DNA from: Lysobacteraceae bacterium
Lineage (GTDB): Bacteria > Pseudomonadota > Gammaproteobacteria > Xanthomonadales > Xanthomonadaceae
Reading direction: 5' to 3'
DNA: 64,000 nucleotides
Assembly: GCA_023954075.1 (NCBI GenBank)
Contig: JAMLIV010000003.1
Span: forward strand, 62,001 to 126,000
Of this stretch, positions 25,480 through 34,209 are shown piece after piece. Made by a program: the position numbers and the translations under genes. The notes under the pieces are model-generated. The model saw nothing but the letters and a program-made list of their open reading frames with translations, had not been told where the DNA came from and made no database searches. Each line of letters begins with the position of its first letter. The stretch's first letter is position 1.

Positions 25480-26172
25480 CTAGTCCTGTGATCGCTTCAC
25501 CGGGGCGCGGGCACCAGTCGCAAGGTCGGCGATGCGCCACAGGGCGAGCGCGGCGAGGCTGCGGTACGGGCCCCAGCGTTCGCCGCGCGCGGCCAGCTCG
25601 CGCGGCTTGGGCATTTCGTCGAGGCGATCGACGTGCTGCACGCCGCGCCGCACGCCGAGGTCGTCGATGGGAAGCACGTCCGGACGGCCGAGGCGGAAGA
25701 TCAGCATCATCTCGACCGTCCAGCGACCGATGCCGCGGATCGGGGTGAGGGCGGCGATGATCTGGTCATCCGGCATGCCGGCCATGTCATCCACGCCGGG
25801 AACTTCGCCGCGCTGTTCGCGCAGGGAGAGGTCGCGCAGGGCGCGGATCTTGTTGCCCGAAACGCCGCAGGCGCGCAGGGCGTCGTCGTCGAGCCGGCCG
25901 AGGGTGTCGGCGTGCAGGCGCGCGGAGCCGATGCCCTGCTCCACCCGGCCCACGATGGTGGCGGCGGCGCGGCCGCTGAGCTGCTGGTAGAGGATGGCGC
26001 GGGCGAGCGCGTCGACCGGGTCGAAGGGTTCGAGCCAGCCGGGATCAGGCGCGATGGGCGCGATGCGTTCGAGCCAGCGCGCGAGCTTGCGATCGCGTCG
26101 CGCGAGGTGGGCGCGCGCGGCGTCCACGTCAAAACCCCGGATGGCGGTGACTGCGTTTGACATCGGTCGCAT
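25480..26172 (-). CDS. DNA-3-methyladenine glycosylase II (AlkA-like)
   Basis: This is a 230-residue HhH-GPD base excision enzyme that removes alkylated bases such as 3-methyladenine. The helix-hairpin-helix and catalytic region reads LTPIRGIGRWTVEMMLIF, with the catalytic Asp downstream in VLPIDDLGVRRG. Length fits the short AlkA group without the N-terminal domain of E. coli AlkA. Start codons ATG at 26172 and 26163 are both in frame and differ by three residues. Upstream is the terminator of the convergent-side acylase transcript. Confidence 0.9.
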   Translation of the reverse strand: MRPMSNAVTAIRGFDVDAARAHLARRDRKLARWLERIAPIAPDPGWLEPFDPVDALARAILYQQLSGRAAATIVGRVEQGIGSARLHADTLGRLDDDALRACGVSGNKIRALRDLSLREQRGEVPGVDDMAGMPDDQIIAALTPIRGIGRWTVEMMLIFRLGRPDVLPIDDLGVRRGVQHVDRLDEMPKPRELAARGERWGPYRSLAALALWRIADLATGARAPVKRSQD

Positions 26173-26190
26173 TGCAGCACGACTCCGCGC

Positions 26191-26225
26191 AAAAGCAAAC
26201 GGGGCGCACTGCGCGCCCCGTTTGC
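26191..26225 (-). terminator. Rho-independent terminator of the acylase gene
   Basis: A 13-bp perfect stem GCAAACGGGGCGC / GCGCCCCGTTTGC (26195-26207, 26213-26225) with a 5-base loop is followed on the minus strand by TTTTG. It starts 23 bases after the acylase stop. Confidence 0.9.
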
Positions 26226-26247
26226 ACGGATCATCCTGCGGCCAGGT

Positions 26248-29079
26248 TCACTTGGGCGTGAACTCCAGGCGCGCGACTGCCGAAGTCTCCGAAACCGCCG
26301 GATCGATCACCATCGGCTTGTAGGCGTTGACCAGCCACAGCGGCAGCTGGCTGATGTAGCCCATGCCGCCGGGGTTGCCGTCCTGCCCGCCCGGGGCGAT
26401 CTGCAGCAGGGTGGGCGTATCGGTCATTTCGCCGATGAAGCGGCGCACCGGGCCGGAGCCGAAGGTGAAGCCGTTGACGCTGTCGGCGCGTGCGTTGTGG
26501 CTGGAGGCGTCGACCACGTCGAAACCGCCCTGGCGCGCGATGCCCGGCAGGCCTTCGGCCAGATCCTGGAAGGGATAGCCGGCGGTACCCGGGATGCTGA
26601 GCGCCGGCCCCAGGGTGTGCTTGAAGGTGATGCGGTGCAGGCGGCCCCAGCGGTAGTCGTTCTGGTCGGTCGAGCCGCCGAAGGCCGGTGCGAAGGACTC
26701 GCTGGCGAGCAGATCGAGCGCGCCGCGCACGCTGCCCAGCAGCACGCAGTCGCGGCGCACGCTGCTGGCGGCGGCACCCAGTTCGGCCGGCACCTTGGTG
26801 AAGAAGTCCAGCCCCGAGGCACCCTTGCCGCCGAGCGGGCCGAAGGCATCGAGCTGGAACTTGAGGCCGACGTAGGCATCGCTGGCGCTGGGCAGATAGT
26901 TGGCCAGGCCGACCTTGCCCAGGGTGTGGTCGATGGTGTTGCGGATCAGCTGGCCACGCGTGACCGCCCAGATCGTCGCCGCGACCGAACGCGAGATCTC
27001 GCCATCGCTCGGCGGTGCCAGCCCGGCCGGGTTGTCGCCGGCATCGAAGCCCTGCTGGATGCCGGTCGGGGTGGAGTAATCCCACGCCGCCAGGCGGCCC
27101 AGCGCCTCGGAGAGGCCCGCATCGCTGCCGTAGCCGCAGGCGTCGACGTTGCCGGCGGCGTTGAGGACGTGCGGCAGCACCAGTTCGGCATCGAGCTGCT
27201 GCACGTTGGCCTGCAGCTTCATCATGTCCTGCACGGTGATGTCGCCGCGCGCCACCAGCTTCTGCATCTCGCGGTCGACCCGGCCCATGCGGTAGGACGA
27301 GTGCCCCGGCGCATAGTAGAGAATGCCGCCGTCGGGGCGCAGCTGGTTGAGCGGGTTGTTGTCGAAGGTGGTGCCGATCGGATCGTTGTTGGCGTTGGCG
27401 ATGTAGCCGCGCGCCGGATTGATGGTGTAGGGCATTTCCTCCGGCGAGAGGATTTCGTAGGGCAGGTGCTGGCCCGGGTAGCGGTTGACCGGGCGCATCC
27501 ACTCGTTGCCGCCGGTGCCGTTGCGCACGATGAAGGGCGGCGCGCCGTTGACGGTGCCGGCCTGGAGGTCTTCGCGGATCGGCATTTCGGCGCTGACGAA
27601 GTAGGCGATGTTGCCCAGCTTGTCGGCGTAGGCGAAGTTCTGCGAACCGACGTCGAAATCCATCACGCCGGCGCGGAACTCGGCCAGGTTCGTGGCGCGG
27701 TTGATCTTGCGGAAGGCTTCCAGTTCATGGGTGGCGCCCCAGCCCGAGTACTGGATCGACAGGCCCTTGTCGCCGGTGATCTGCACCACCGGCCCGTTGT
27801 TGCGGCGGGGCACGATGATGGTGATGCCGCCGTTGGTGTAGCCGATGGAGTTGTTGCGCACGACGTTGTCGGCCACGCCGTCGCCGAGCTGGTTGACGAA
27901 GTAGCTCTGGAACACCCACAGCACCGGCTCGCGCACGCCGTTGTGGACGGTGTGCGTGGGCAGGCCGTAGGAGTTGAGGACGAACTGCTCCTGGTAGGTA
28001 TCGGTCACGTCAAGCGAGTTGGTGGTCAGGCCCCAGCAGAATTCGGTGACGCAGCCCAGGAGCGGCCAAGGCGTACCCGGCGCGATCGAGCCGACCGCGT
28101 TCATCGGCGCGGGATAGCGCGGATCGTTGGAGACGATGTGGCCTTCCTGGAACAGCATCGGGGTGGAAAGCGACAGGTGCGGGTCGTTGGAGAGGATCGG
28201 GCGGCCCGACGCGGTGTGCTCGCCGCTGACGACCCACCAGTTGCTGCCGGCGCGATCCTCGCGGCGCTTCATGTGCGGGGCGATGATGGGGTTGTCGATC
28301 ACCGCATCGCGGTATTGCTGCGACAGCTCCAGCAGCGAGGGATCGAGCGTCGCGGCGGTGGGCGCGCCGGCCTTGGGGTTGGCCGACCCGGCGCTGCCGC
28401 CGCCCGGCACGAACTCGGGGATCGACGCGCGCGCATCGGGCGGCGCGGAGCGATGGGTGTCGCCGAAGAACAGAAGGTTGCCGTCGAAGCCGGCTGCCGC
28501 GCCGGCCTGCTGATAGGCACCCAGGCGCACGGTGTAATCGGTGTCGAGGTCGAACGAGAGCTGGTAGGCGAGCAGCTTGCCGATCACCACCGAATCGATC
28601 GGCGTCCAGGGATCGGCCGAGGTCAGTTCCAGCGCGCCGTATTCGATCGGCAGCGGATTTGTCGCCAGCCAGGCGTTGACGCCCTCGGCATAGGACTTGA
28701 GCTGGGCGCGCAGCTGTGGGGTCGATTTTGCCCAGGTTTCCCACGCCGCGCGGCGCAGGCCAAGAGTGCGCACCTGGATGTCCTGCGCGAGGCCGGCGGA
28801 ACCCACCAGCTCGGCGACGGTGCCGCTGGCACCGCGCCGCAGGGTGTCCATCTGGAAGAAGCGGGTGCGGGCGTGGGCATAGCCCATGAGCCACGCGGCG
28901 TCCTCGTCCGTCGCACCGGTGACGGTGGGGATGCCGGCGGCATCGTAGGTGATCGTTCCGGGATGCGTGAGGCCGGGCCCTTCGATGGTCGCGGCCTGGG
29001 CACCGGTGCCCGTGAGGATCGCGGCAATGGCCAGCGCGATCATTGTGCGCGGACGCGCGCCGAAGGTCTTCTTGCTCAT
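26248..29079 (-). CDS. Penicillin-acylase-family hydrolase (secreted Ntn hydrolase)
   Basis: This is a 943-residue precursor with a signal peptide (MIALAIAAILTGTGAQA). The N-terminal alpha-chain region carries the ITYDAAGIPTVTG and GYAHARTRFFQMDTLRRG motifs. The predicted autoprocessing site is before Ser279 in RAGSNWWVVSG, the catalytic N-terminal Ser of the beta chain. Later motifs include SNDPHLSLSTP and NAYKPMVI. Homologues hydrolyse beta-lactams, acyl-homoserine lactones or other N-acyl amides; which of these applies is not evident. ATG 29079 follows GGGAGG. A good promoter lies at 29104-29132 and a terminator at 26191-26225, so the gene is probably monocistronic. Confidence 0.94.
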   Translation of the reverse strand: MSKKTFGARPRTMIALAIAAILTGTGAQAATIEGPGLTHPGTITYDAAGIPTVTGATDEDAAWLMGYAHARTRFFQMDTLRRGASGTVAELVGSAGLAQDIQVRTLGLRRAAWETWAKSTPQLRAQLKSYAEGVNAWLATNPLPIEYGALELTSADPWTPIDSVVIGKLLAYQLSFDLDTDYTVRLGAYQQAGAAAGFDGNLLFFGDTHRSAPPDARASIPEFVPGGGSAGSANPKAGAPTAATLDPSLLELSQQYRDAVIDNPIIAPHMKRREDRAGSNWWVVSGEHTASGRPILSNDPHLSLSTPMLFQEGHIVSNDPRYPAPMNAVGSIAPGTPWPLLGCVTEFCWGLTTNSLDVTDTYQEQFVLNSYGLPTHTVHNGVREPVLWVFQSYFVNQLGDGVADNVVRNNSIGYTNGGITIIVPRRNNGPVVQITGDKGLSIQYSGWGATHELEAFRKINRATNLAEFRAGVMDFDVGSQNFAYADKLGNIAYFVSAEMPIREDLQAGTVNGAPPFIVRNGTGGNEWMRPVNRYPGQHLPYEILSPEEMPYTINPARGYIANANNDPIGTTFDNNPLNQLRPDGGILYYAPGHSSYRMGRVDREMQKLVARGDITVQDMMKLQANVQQLDAELVLPHVLNAAGNVDACGYGSDAGLSEALGRLAAWDYSTPTGIQQGFDAGDNPAGLAPPSDGEISRSVAATIWAVTRGQLIRNTIDHTLGKVGLANYLPSASDAYVGLKFQLDAFGPLGGKGASGLDFFTKVPAELGAAASSVRRDCVLLGSVRGALDLLASESFAPAFGGSTDQNDYRWGRLHRITFKHTLGPALSIPGTAGYPFQDLAEGLPGIARQGGFDVVDASSHNARADSVNGFTFGSGPVRRFIGEMTDTPTLLQIAPGGQDGNPGGMGYISQLPLWLVNAYKPMVIDPAVSETSAVARLEFTPK

Positions 29080-29103
29080 GGTTTCCTCCCTGATGGAAAG
29101 CCG

Positions 29104-29132
29104 ATTATGCGTACGGCGGCGTAGGGAAACAA
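29104..29132 (-). promoter_or_regulatory. Promoter of the acylase gene
   Basis: On the minus strand: TTGTTT (29132-29127), a 17-base spacer, CATAAT (29109-29104). A start near 29097 would leave a leader of about 18 bases containing the GGGAGG site. Confidence 0.65.
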
Positions 29133-29353
29133 AGCCCCGCGTGGAGGCGCTGCGCGGCTGCGGTTCTCGCACCGCAGCATTGAGCGCGGGCGGAAGCGGT
29201 GCCCGGTCGATACGCGGCGGGTGGGGCAGCGCCGCAGCTTCGGCACAAAACGCGCTTGGAGCCGTCCGCATCGGCATTTCGTGGCGCACGGCGGCCGCGC
29301 GGGAAGCTTCGATCCGCGCGCCAAATCGCGTTGCCGCAGTGCAATATCCGACC

Positions 29354-29431
29354 GGCCGATACGGCATCGCGAGCCGGCCATCGCGATGCCGTATCGGCCA
29401 TCCCGCGCGCACGGCGCGCACCGTGCGCGCG
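29354..29431. repeat. Two strong adjacent hairpins between the ABC operon and the acylase gene
   Basis: First hairpin: a perfect 19-bp stem (29354-29372 with 29381-29399; starts GGCCGATACGGCATC) and an 8-base loop. Second: an 11-bp stem CGCGCGCACGG (29404-29414) with 29421-29431 and a 6-base loop. The second hairpin ends 9 bases, and the first 41 bases, beyond the DUF4340 stop on its transcript. Neither is followed by a U-tract. They may act as a stabiliser, processing site or Rho-linked end. Confidence 0.55.
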
Positions 29432-29440
29432 AGGCGCGGC

Positions 29441-30484
29441 TTACTTCACCGGCTGCAGGTAGTCTTCCAGCGGCTTGCCCAGATTGGATGCCTTGTAGGC
29501 GGGGAGCCGGTACACCCAGCCGGCGTGGGCGTGCTGGAAGTCGGCGACCAGCGCCGCCGCATCGGCCGCAGGCGCATCGCCATCGGGCACCTCGGCGTCC
29601 GCGTCCAGATGCTGCGTAATCGCGGCCAGGGTATGGCCTTCGTGCGGCCAGGAACGGATTTCCAGTTCGCGCCCGTCGTCGAGTGCGAATCGGGTGACCT
29701 GCACCTTCTCCGGCACCGGATGCTGCTCCGCGGCGAAGACATCCTCGAACGTCAGCCCCGACAGCACCCCGGCAAGAGCCTCGCGCCGGTAGCCTTCCGC
29801 CGGCTCGCGCCCCTTGGGCAGGCTGACGAAAGCGAAATCCGAGGCAGGGTCATCGTCGTTGCGCCGCAGCGAAAACGCCGGGCCTTGCGCCGGCGTCACC
29901 TCGATCGCGGCGATCCGGTTGGCACCGATGTCGATGAGCGCGCGGTCGAGCCAGTTGGCCGGGGATTTTTCCACCGCGATGTTGGCATTGATCAGCCAGC
30001 TCTGCGCCTGCGCGGCATCGCGCACATAGGTGCCGGTGCCGCGCACCAGGTTGTCGCCGATCACCCAGGACCAGGTGCGCGATGGCGTCACGACATCCAC
30101 GCGCGCGCCGCGCGCTTCGGCGGCGCTCACGTCTTCCACGCCGAGCTGCGCGTGGCGCTCGGCGACCGCGGTCTTGGCCTCGACGCGGCGCGCTGCGGCG
30201 ATGGCCTGCAGCAGCGCGCGCAGCTTTTCGGTATCGGCACGATAGCCGCCGCGTTCGGCCACGCCCCAGCCGCGCTCGTTGCGATCCAGCGTCACCAGGG
30301 TGGCGTCGCCGGCACCGACGATGCGGACCTGGGTCACCTGGTCGAGCGTCTGCGCAAGCCCGGGTGCCAGCGGACCGGGCGACAGGGCGCTCGCGTCCGG
30401 CGCGCGCGAGCGGGAAACCCAGACCGCGGCGAGTATCGCCAGCACCGCGACGGTGGCCAGCAGCATCAGGGGCCGCAGCTTCAT
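29441..30484 (-). CDS. DUF4340 membrane-anchored protein of the GldG operon
   Basis: This is a 347-residue protein starting MKLRPLMLLATVAVLAILAAV, an N-terminal membrane anchor, followed by a periplasmic domain of the DUF4340 type (TLVTLDRNERGWGVAERGGY, then ELEIRSWPHEGHT). It overlaps the GldG-like gene by four bases (ATGA) and is the last gene of the ABC-2 operon. Family members are regularly encoded with GldFG-type ABC-2 transporters; the molecular role is unknown. Confidence 0.85.
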   Translation of the reverse strand: MKLRPLMLLATVAVLAILAAVWVSRSRAPDASALSPGPLAPGLAQTLDQVTQVRIVGAGDATLVTLDRNERGWGVAERGGYRADTEKLRALLQAIAAARRVEAKTAVAERHAQLGVEDVSAAEARGARVDVVTPSRTWSWVIGDNLVRGTGTYVRDAAQAQSWLINANIAVEKSPANWLDRALIDIGANRIAAIEVTPAQGPAFSLRRNDDDPASDFAFVSLPKGREPAEGYRREALAGVLSGLTFEDVFAAEQHPVPEKVQVTRFALDDGRELEIRSWPHEGHTLAAITQHLDADAEVPDGDAPAADAAALVADFQHAHAGWVYRLPAYKASNLGKPLEDYLQPVK

Positions 30485-32343
30485 GGCGCGGCCCTCCGGC
30501 GACGGCGCGTGCGCCATCCGCCAACCGCGAGCGCGCCCAGCGTCAGCAGCAGCGGCATGCCGGCGATGTTGAGGAGCTTGAGCTTGCGGCCCAGCACCTG
30601 GATGTCTTCGTCGAGCTGGCGGCGCACCTGGCGCAGATCCTTGCGGATGCGCAGCTTTTCGTCCTGGAACCGCAGCAATTCCTCCTGCTGCTCGGGATTG
30701 AGCGCCAGCGCACCGCCGTCGGGCCGGGCCTGCTGCAGCGCGGTGAGCTTGTCCTCGGTCTGCTGCAGGCGCGCCTGCAGCTCCTGCTCCTTGGCGCGGA
30801 AGCGCGCGTCGGCCTCGACCCTGAGCGCCTCGACCGTGGTGAACGGACGCGAGGAGCCGGCGCGGGTGCGGACCGCGATCAGGTCGCCGCTGCCGATGAG
30901 GTTGTCGATGGCGTTGATGACGAAGTCGCCGTTGCTGGCGAACGCATTGACCACGCGCTGGCCGAAGAACTGCTGCACCTGGGCCCAGAGCCGGTCGCCG
31001 AGGATGTCGGTATCGGCCACCAGGATCACGTTGGCCGGCTCGCTGCTTTCGGAAAGATGCCCGTCCCCGCTGCGCTGCGGGAAGGCACTGGGCAAGCTGC
31101 CGACCAGCCGCACCGCCAGCGCGTAACGCTCGCCGGTGGGGTTGAAGTCGGCGCGCAGCTGGTCGGGATCGGGCAGCAGGCGCACGCGCTCGGCATCGAC
31201 CAGCGCGGCGCTGGCCGAAGTCTGCAGCAGCGGTTCGAGCGCGACCGTGGCACCGTCGGCCAGCGCGAAGCTGCCGGCGCTGGAGACGTTGATCGTGCCC
31301 AGCTGCGCCGAGACCACGTCGTCGGGATTGGCATCATCGCGCGTCAGTCCGAGCACGGCCAGGTGGCGCACCGGCGGCGCGCCCTGCTGGGTCTGGATTT
31401 CCAGCGCGCGCTGGGCATCGAGCACGACGCGGCCCGGGTCGTAGGCCACGCCCCAGGCCTTGAACAGCTCGGGCAGGTCGGAGGACTTGTCCTCGAACGC
31501 GGCCTGGGTCGGATCGGCCGAAGCGCCGGGAGGCTGCTGTTCGGCGTTCGGATCGACGAAGGCGAGGAGGTGGCCGCCGCGCAGCACGAACTGGTCGATG
31601 GCGTAGAGCGTGTCGGGCGAAAGGTGGCGCGGATGCACGACGACCAGCGCCTTGATGTCGGTGTCGATGCTTCTGGCCGTGGGCTCGACGTGGCGCACGT
31701 CGAACAGGTTGCGCATTTCCGATTCGATCACCCAGCCCTGGGTCGGGCGTCCGGCGGATGGATCGAAGCCCCGCCCCATTGCCAGCGTGGTCATGAGGCC
31801 GACCACCGGGCGCGCGTCCTGCGCCAGGCTCGACACCAGCTTGGCGACGTCGTATTCGAGGAAGGCTTCCTTGTCGGGCTGGAAGAACGGGATCGCCGCC
31901 TCCTGCCCCACCGCGTTGCTGCCGGCCAGGCCGAAGAACAGACTGTCGCCGGTATTGCCCAGCGGCACCGCCTGCAGGCCCATCGCGGTGGCGCGATCCT
32001 CGTCCTCGGAAAAGGGCTGCGGATCGACCACCGCCAGCTGCAGCTTGCCGCCCGAACGCGCCGCCATTTCCTCCAGCAGCTCGCGCACGCGCGTGGCGTA
32101 GGTGCGCAGCTGCGGCAGATCGCGTGCGGCGGTGTCGGAGTAGTAGAAGGTGAGGTTCACCGGCTCGTCGATCTTGCCGAGGATGGCGCGGGTCCCATCG
32201 GTCAGGGTGTAGAGGCGGTTCTGGGTCAGATCGATCCGCGCGCCGCGGAACAGGCCGCCGGTGAGGACGACCAGCGCGATGAACAGCAGCGCCAGCGCGA
32301 TCAGCGCGACGCCGGTGGAAATGCGTCGTTGCGCAAGGTTCAT
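30481..32343 (-). CDS. GldG-like ABC-2 auxiliary protein
   Basis: This is a 620-residue protein with one N-terminal membrane helix (GVALIALALLFIALVVLTGGLF), a large periplasmic ABC-type DUF4350/GldG region (ARIDLTQNRLYTLTDGTRAIL, VVVHPRHLSPDTLYAIDQFVLRGG), a coiled coil (about residues 535-600, EKLRIRKDLRQVRRQL) and a C-terminal helix near LKLLNIAGMPLLLTLGALAVGG. I chose ATG 32343 because it is 7-8 bases from GGAG; ATG 32349 two codons upstream is too close. It follows the permease gene by 10 bases. Confidence 0.9.
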   Translation of the reverse strand: MNLAQRRISTGVALIALALLFIALVVLTGGLFRGARIDLTQNRLYTLTDGTRAILGKIDEPVNLTFYYSDTAARDLPQLRTYATRVRELLEEMAARSGGKLQLAVVDPQPFSEDEDRATAMGLQAVPLGNTGDSLFFGLAGSNAVGQEAAIPFFQPDKEAFLEYDVAKLVSSLAQDARPVVGLMTTLAMGRGFDPSAGRPTQGWVIESEMRNLFDVRHVEPTARSIDTDIKALVVVHPRHLSPDTLYAIDQFVLRGGHLLAFVDPNAEQQPPGASADPTQAAFEDKSSDLPELFKAWGVAYDPGRVVLDAQRALEIQTQQGAPPVRHLAVLGLTRDDANPDDVVSAQLGTINVSSAGSFALADGATVALEPLLQTSASAALVDAERVRLLPDPDQLRADFNPTGERYALAVRLVGSLPSAFPQRSGDGHLSESSEPANVILVADTDILGDRLWAQVQQFFGQRVVNAFASNGDFVINAIDNLIGSGDLIAVRTRAGSSRPFTTVEALRVEADARFRAKEQELQARLQQTEDKLTALQQARPDGGALALNPEQQEELLRFQDEKLRIRKDLRQVRRQLDEDIQVLGRKLKLLNIAGMPLLLTLGALAVGGWRTRRRRRAAP

Positions 32344-32353
32344 GGGCATCTCC

Positions 32354-33088
32354 TCAATCGGCTTTCTTGAGCTCGATCACCAGCGCGCAGGCGATCAGCC
32401 AGCACGCGATGACCAGAAGGAAGAACAGCACGTCGCGCAGGTCCAGAACGCCCTTGGCGATGGCGGTGAAGTGCGTCAGGAAGCTCAGGCTGGCGATGGC
32501 ATCCACTGCGCCCTGCGGAAACAGCGCGCCGATGAACTCCAGCACCAGCGGGAATCCGGCGAGCAGCATCACGAAGCACACCACCACGGTGAGGATGAAG
32601 GCGATCACCTGGTTGCGCGTGGTGGCCGAGAGGCAGGCACCGATGGCAAGGAATGCGCCGGCCATCAGCACGCTGCCGAGGTAGCCGGCGAGGATCACGC
32701 CGTTGTCCGGGTCGCCCAGGTAGTTGACCGTCAGCCAGATCGGGAAGGTCAGCGCCAGCGCGATGCCGAGGAACGCCCAGGCCGCGAGGAACTTGCCCAG
32801 CACCGCCTGCCACGTCGTCACCGGCAGGGTGAGCAGCAGCTCGATCGTGCCGCTCTTGCGCTCCTCGCTCCACATCCGCATCGAGACCGCCGGTACCAGG
32901 AACAGGTAGAGCCAGGGATGGAAGTTGAAGAACGGCAGCAGGTCGGCCTGGCCGCGCTCGTAGAAGCCGCCGAGGTAGAAGGTGAAGACCCCGGCGAGGA
33001 TCAGGAAGATCACGATGAAGACATAGGCGACGGGCGTGGCGAAGTAGCTCGCCAGCTCGCGCCGGAAGATCGCGCGGAGCGGGCTCAT
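32354..33088 (-). CDS. ABC-2 permease, GldF-like
   Basis: This is a 244-residue integral membrane protein with about six hydrophobic segments (VAYVFIVIFLILAGVFTFYLGG, VVCFVMLLAGFPLVLEFIG and others). It starts MSPLRAIFRRELASYFATP, typical of ABC-2 permeases, and its start overlaps the end of the ATPase gene by four bases. It would form the membrane channel with the ATPase encoded upstream. Confidence 0.9.
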   Translation of the reverse strand: MSPLRAIFRRELASYFATPVAYVFIVIFLILAGVFTFYLGGFYERGQADLLPFFNFHPWLYLFLVPAVSMRMWSEERKSGTIELLLTLPVTTWQAVLGKFLAAWAFLGIALALTFPIWLTVNYLGDPDNGVILAGYLGSVLMAGAFLAIGACLSATTRNQVIAFILTVVVCFVMLLAGFPLVLEFIGALFPQGAVDAIASLSFLTHFTAIAKGVLDLRDVLFFLLVIACWLIACALVIELKKAD

Positions 33089-34020
33089 GCGGCCTCCTTC
33101 GCCGGGGCTGCGGCCTGGGTAATGGATCGGAACACCTCGTCCAGGCGGCCGCGCTCGAGCTGCAGCTCGCTGGCCTCGATCTTCTGGCCGCGCAGGAAAT
33201 CCTGCACGCGCTCGAAGATGCGCTGGCCGGCACGCGGGAAGGCGGTGATGCGACCGCCCTCGACCTCGACCTGCGCCACGCCTTCGATCCGGCTCAGGTC
33301 CATGCGCAGCGCCAGCGGGTCGGGCACGCGCATCGACACCGCGCCGTGGTAGCGCGAGCGCGCCTCCAGCTCGGCGGGCGTGGCATCGGCCAGGACGCGG
33401 CCGGCCGCGATGATGATCGCGCGCGAGCACACCGCATTGACCTCTTCCAGGATGTGGGTGGAAATGATGATGGTGCGCTCGGCGGCCATCGACCGGATCA
33501 GGCCGCGCACCTCGTGCTTCTGGTTGGGATCCAGACCGTCGGTGGGTTCGTCCAGGATCAGCGCGCGCGGATCGTGCAGGATGGCCTGGGCCAGCCCGAC
33601 GCGGCGCTTGAAGCCCTTGGACAGGGTTTCCACCGTCTGTCCCAGCACCGACGCCAGCTGCAGGCGGCCGATCGCATCGTCCATGCGCTGCCGGCGGCGC
33701 TCGCCCGCGAGTCCGCGCACGTCGGCGATGAACTCCAGGAAGCCGCGCACCGTCATCTCGCCATAGCTGGGCGCCCCCTCGGACAGGTAGCCCAGATGGC
33801 GACGCGCCTGGATACCGTCCTCGCGCACGTCGTGACCGCAGACGCTGGCGGTGCCCGACGTCGGCGTCAGGAAGCCGGCGATCATCTTCATCGTGGTGGA
33901 CTTGCCGGCACCGTTGGGGCCGAGAAAGCCGAGCACCTGGCCGGGCTCGACGCGAAAGGAAACGCCGTCGACCGCGCGGATGCGGTCGTAGGTCTTGGTG
34001 AGGCTTCGGGTTTCGATCAT
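33085..34020 (-). CDS. ABC transporter ATPase, GldA-like
   Basis: This is a 311-residue ATP-binding protein with Walker A (GPNGAGKST), the Q loop region, signature ETLSKGFKRRVGLAQ (a variant of LSGGQ), Walker B (ALILDEPTDGLDP) and the switch His (STHILEE). It starts at ATG 34020 with a GGGAG site just upstream. It is the first gene of a four-gene unit with the permease, GldG-like protein and DUF4340 protein. Confidence 0.95.
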   Translation of the reverse strand: MIETRSLTKTYDRIRAVDGVSFRVEPGQVLGFLGPNGAGKSTTMKMIAGFLTPTSGTASVCGHDVREDGIQARRHLGYLSEGAPSYGEMTVRGFLEFIADVRGLAGERRRQRMDDAIGRLQLASVLGQTVETLSKGFKRRVGLAQAILHDPRALILDEPTDGLDPNQKHEVRGLIRSMAAERTIIISTHILEEVNAVCSRAIIIAAGRVLADATPAELEARSRYHGAVSMRVPDPLALRMDLSRIEGVAQVEVEGGRITAFPRAGQRIFERVQDFLRGQKIEASELQLERGRLDEVFRSITQAAAPAKEAA

Positions 34021-34169
34021 GGGTTCTCCCTCGGGATGCGGCAGGCCGGCCCATGGGGAGCACGGCGCCGCGCTGCGCGCCGAATTACCGCAAAAGTGGT
34101 GGAAAGTTCCCGACCATGTGGCGCGTGGCGCGGGCCGCGGTGGTGATGTCCGCAGCGGCTGGACGGGAA

Positions 34170-34200
34170 GGCCCCACGGCACAGGCTGCGCCGTGGGGCC
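34170..34200 (-). terminator. Hairpin after the SRPBCC gene
   Basis: An 11-bp stem GGCCCCACGGC / GCCGTGGGGCC with a 9-base loop starts 9 bases after the SRPBCC protein stop. No U-tract follows, so it is at best a weak or Rho-assisted terminator. Confidence 0.4.
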
Positions 34201-34209
34201 GGATACACG

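Larger units (their letters stand above)
29080..29440. other. Acylase upstream region
   Basis: This 361-base stretch without genes holds the acylase promoter (29104-29132) and two large hairpins (29354-29431). The rest has no recognisable feature. Confidence 0.5.

Noticed and set aside
26497..29124. Plus-strand open frame of 875 codons over the acylase gene
   Set aside because: Antisense shadow; the acylase has Ser279 and signal peptide in the correct frame.
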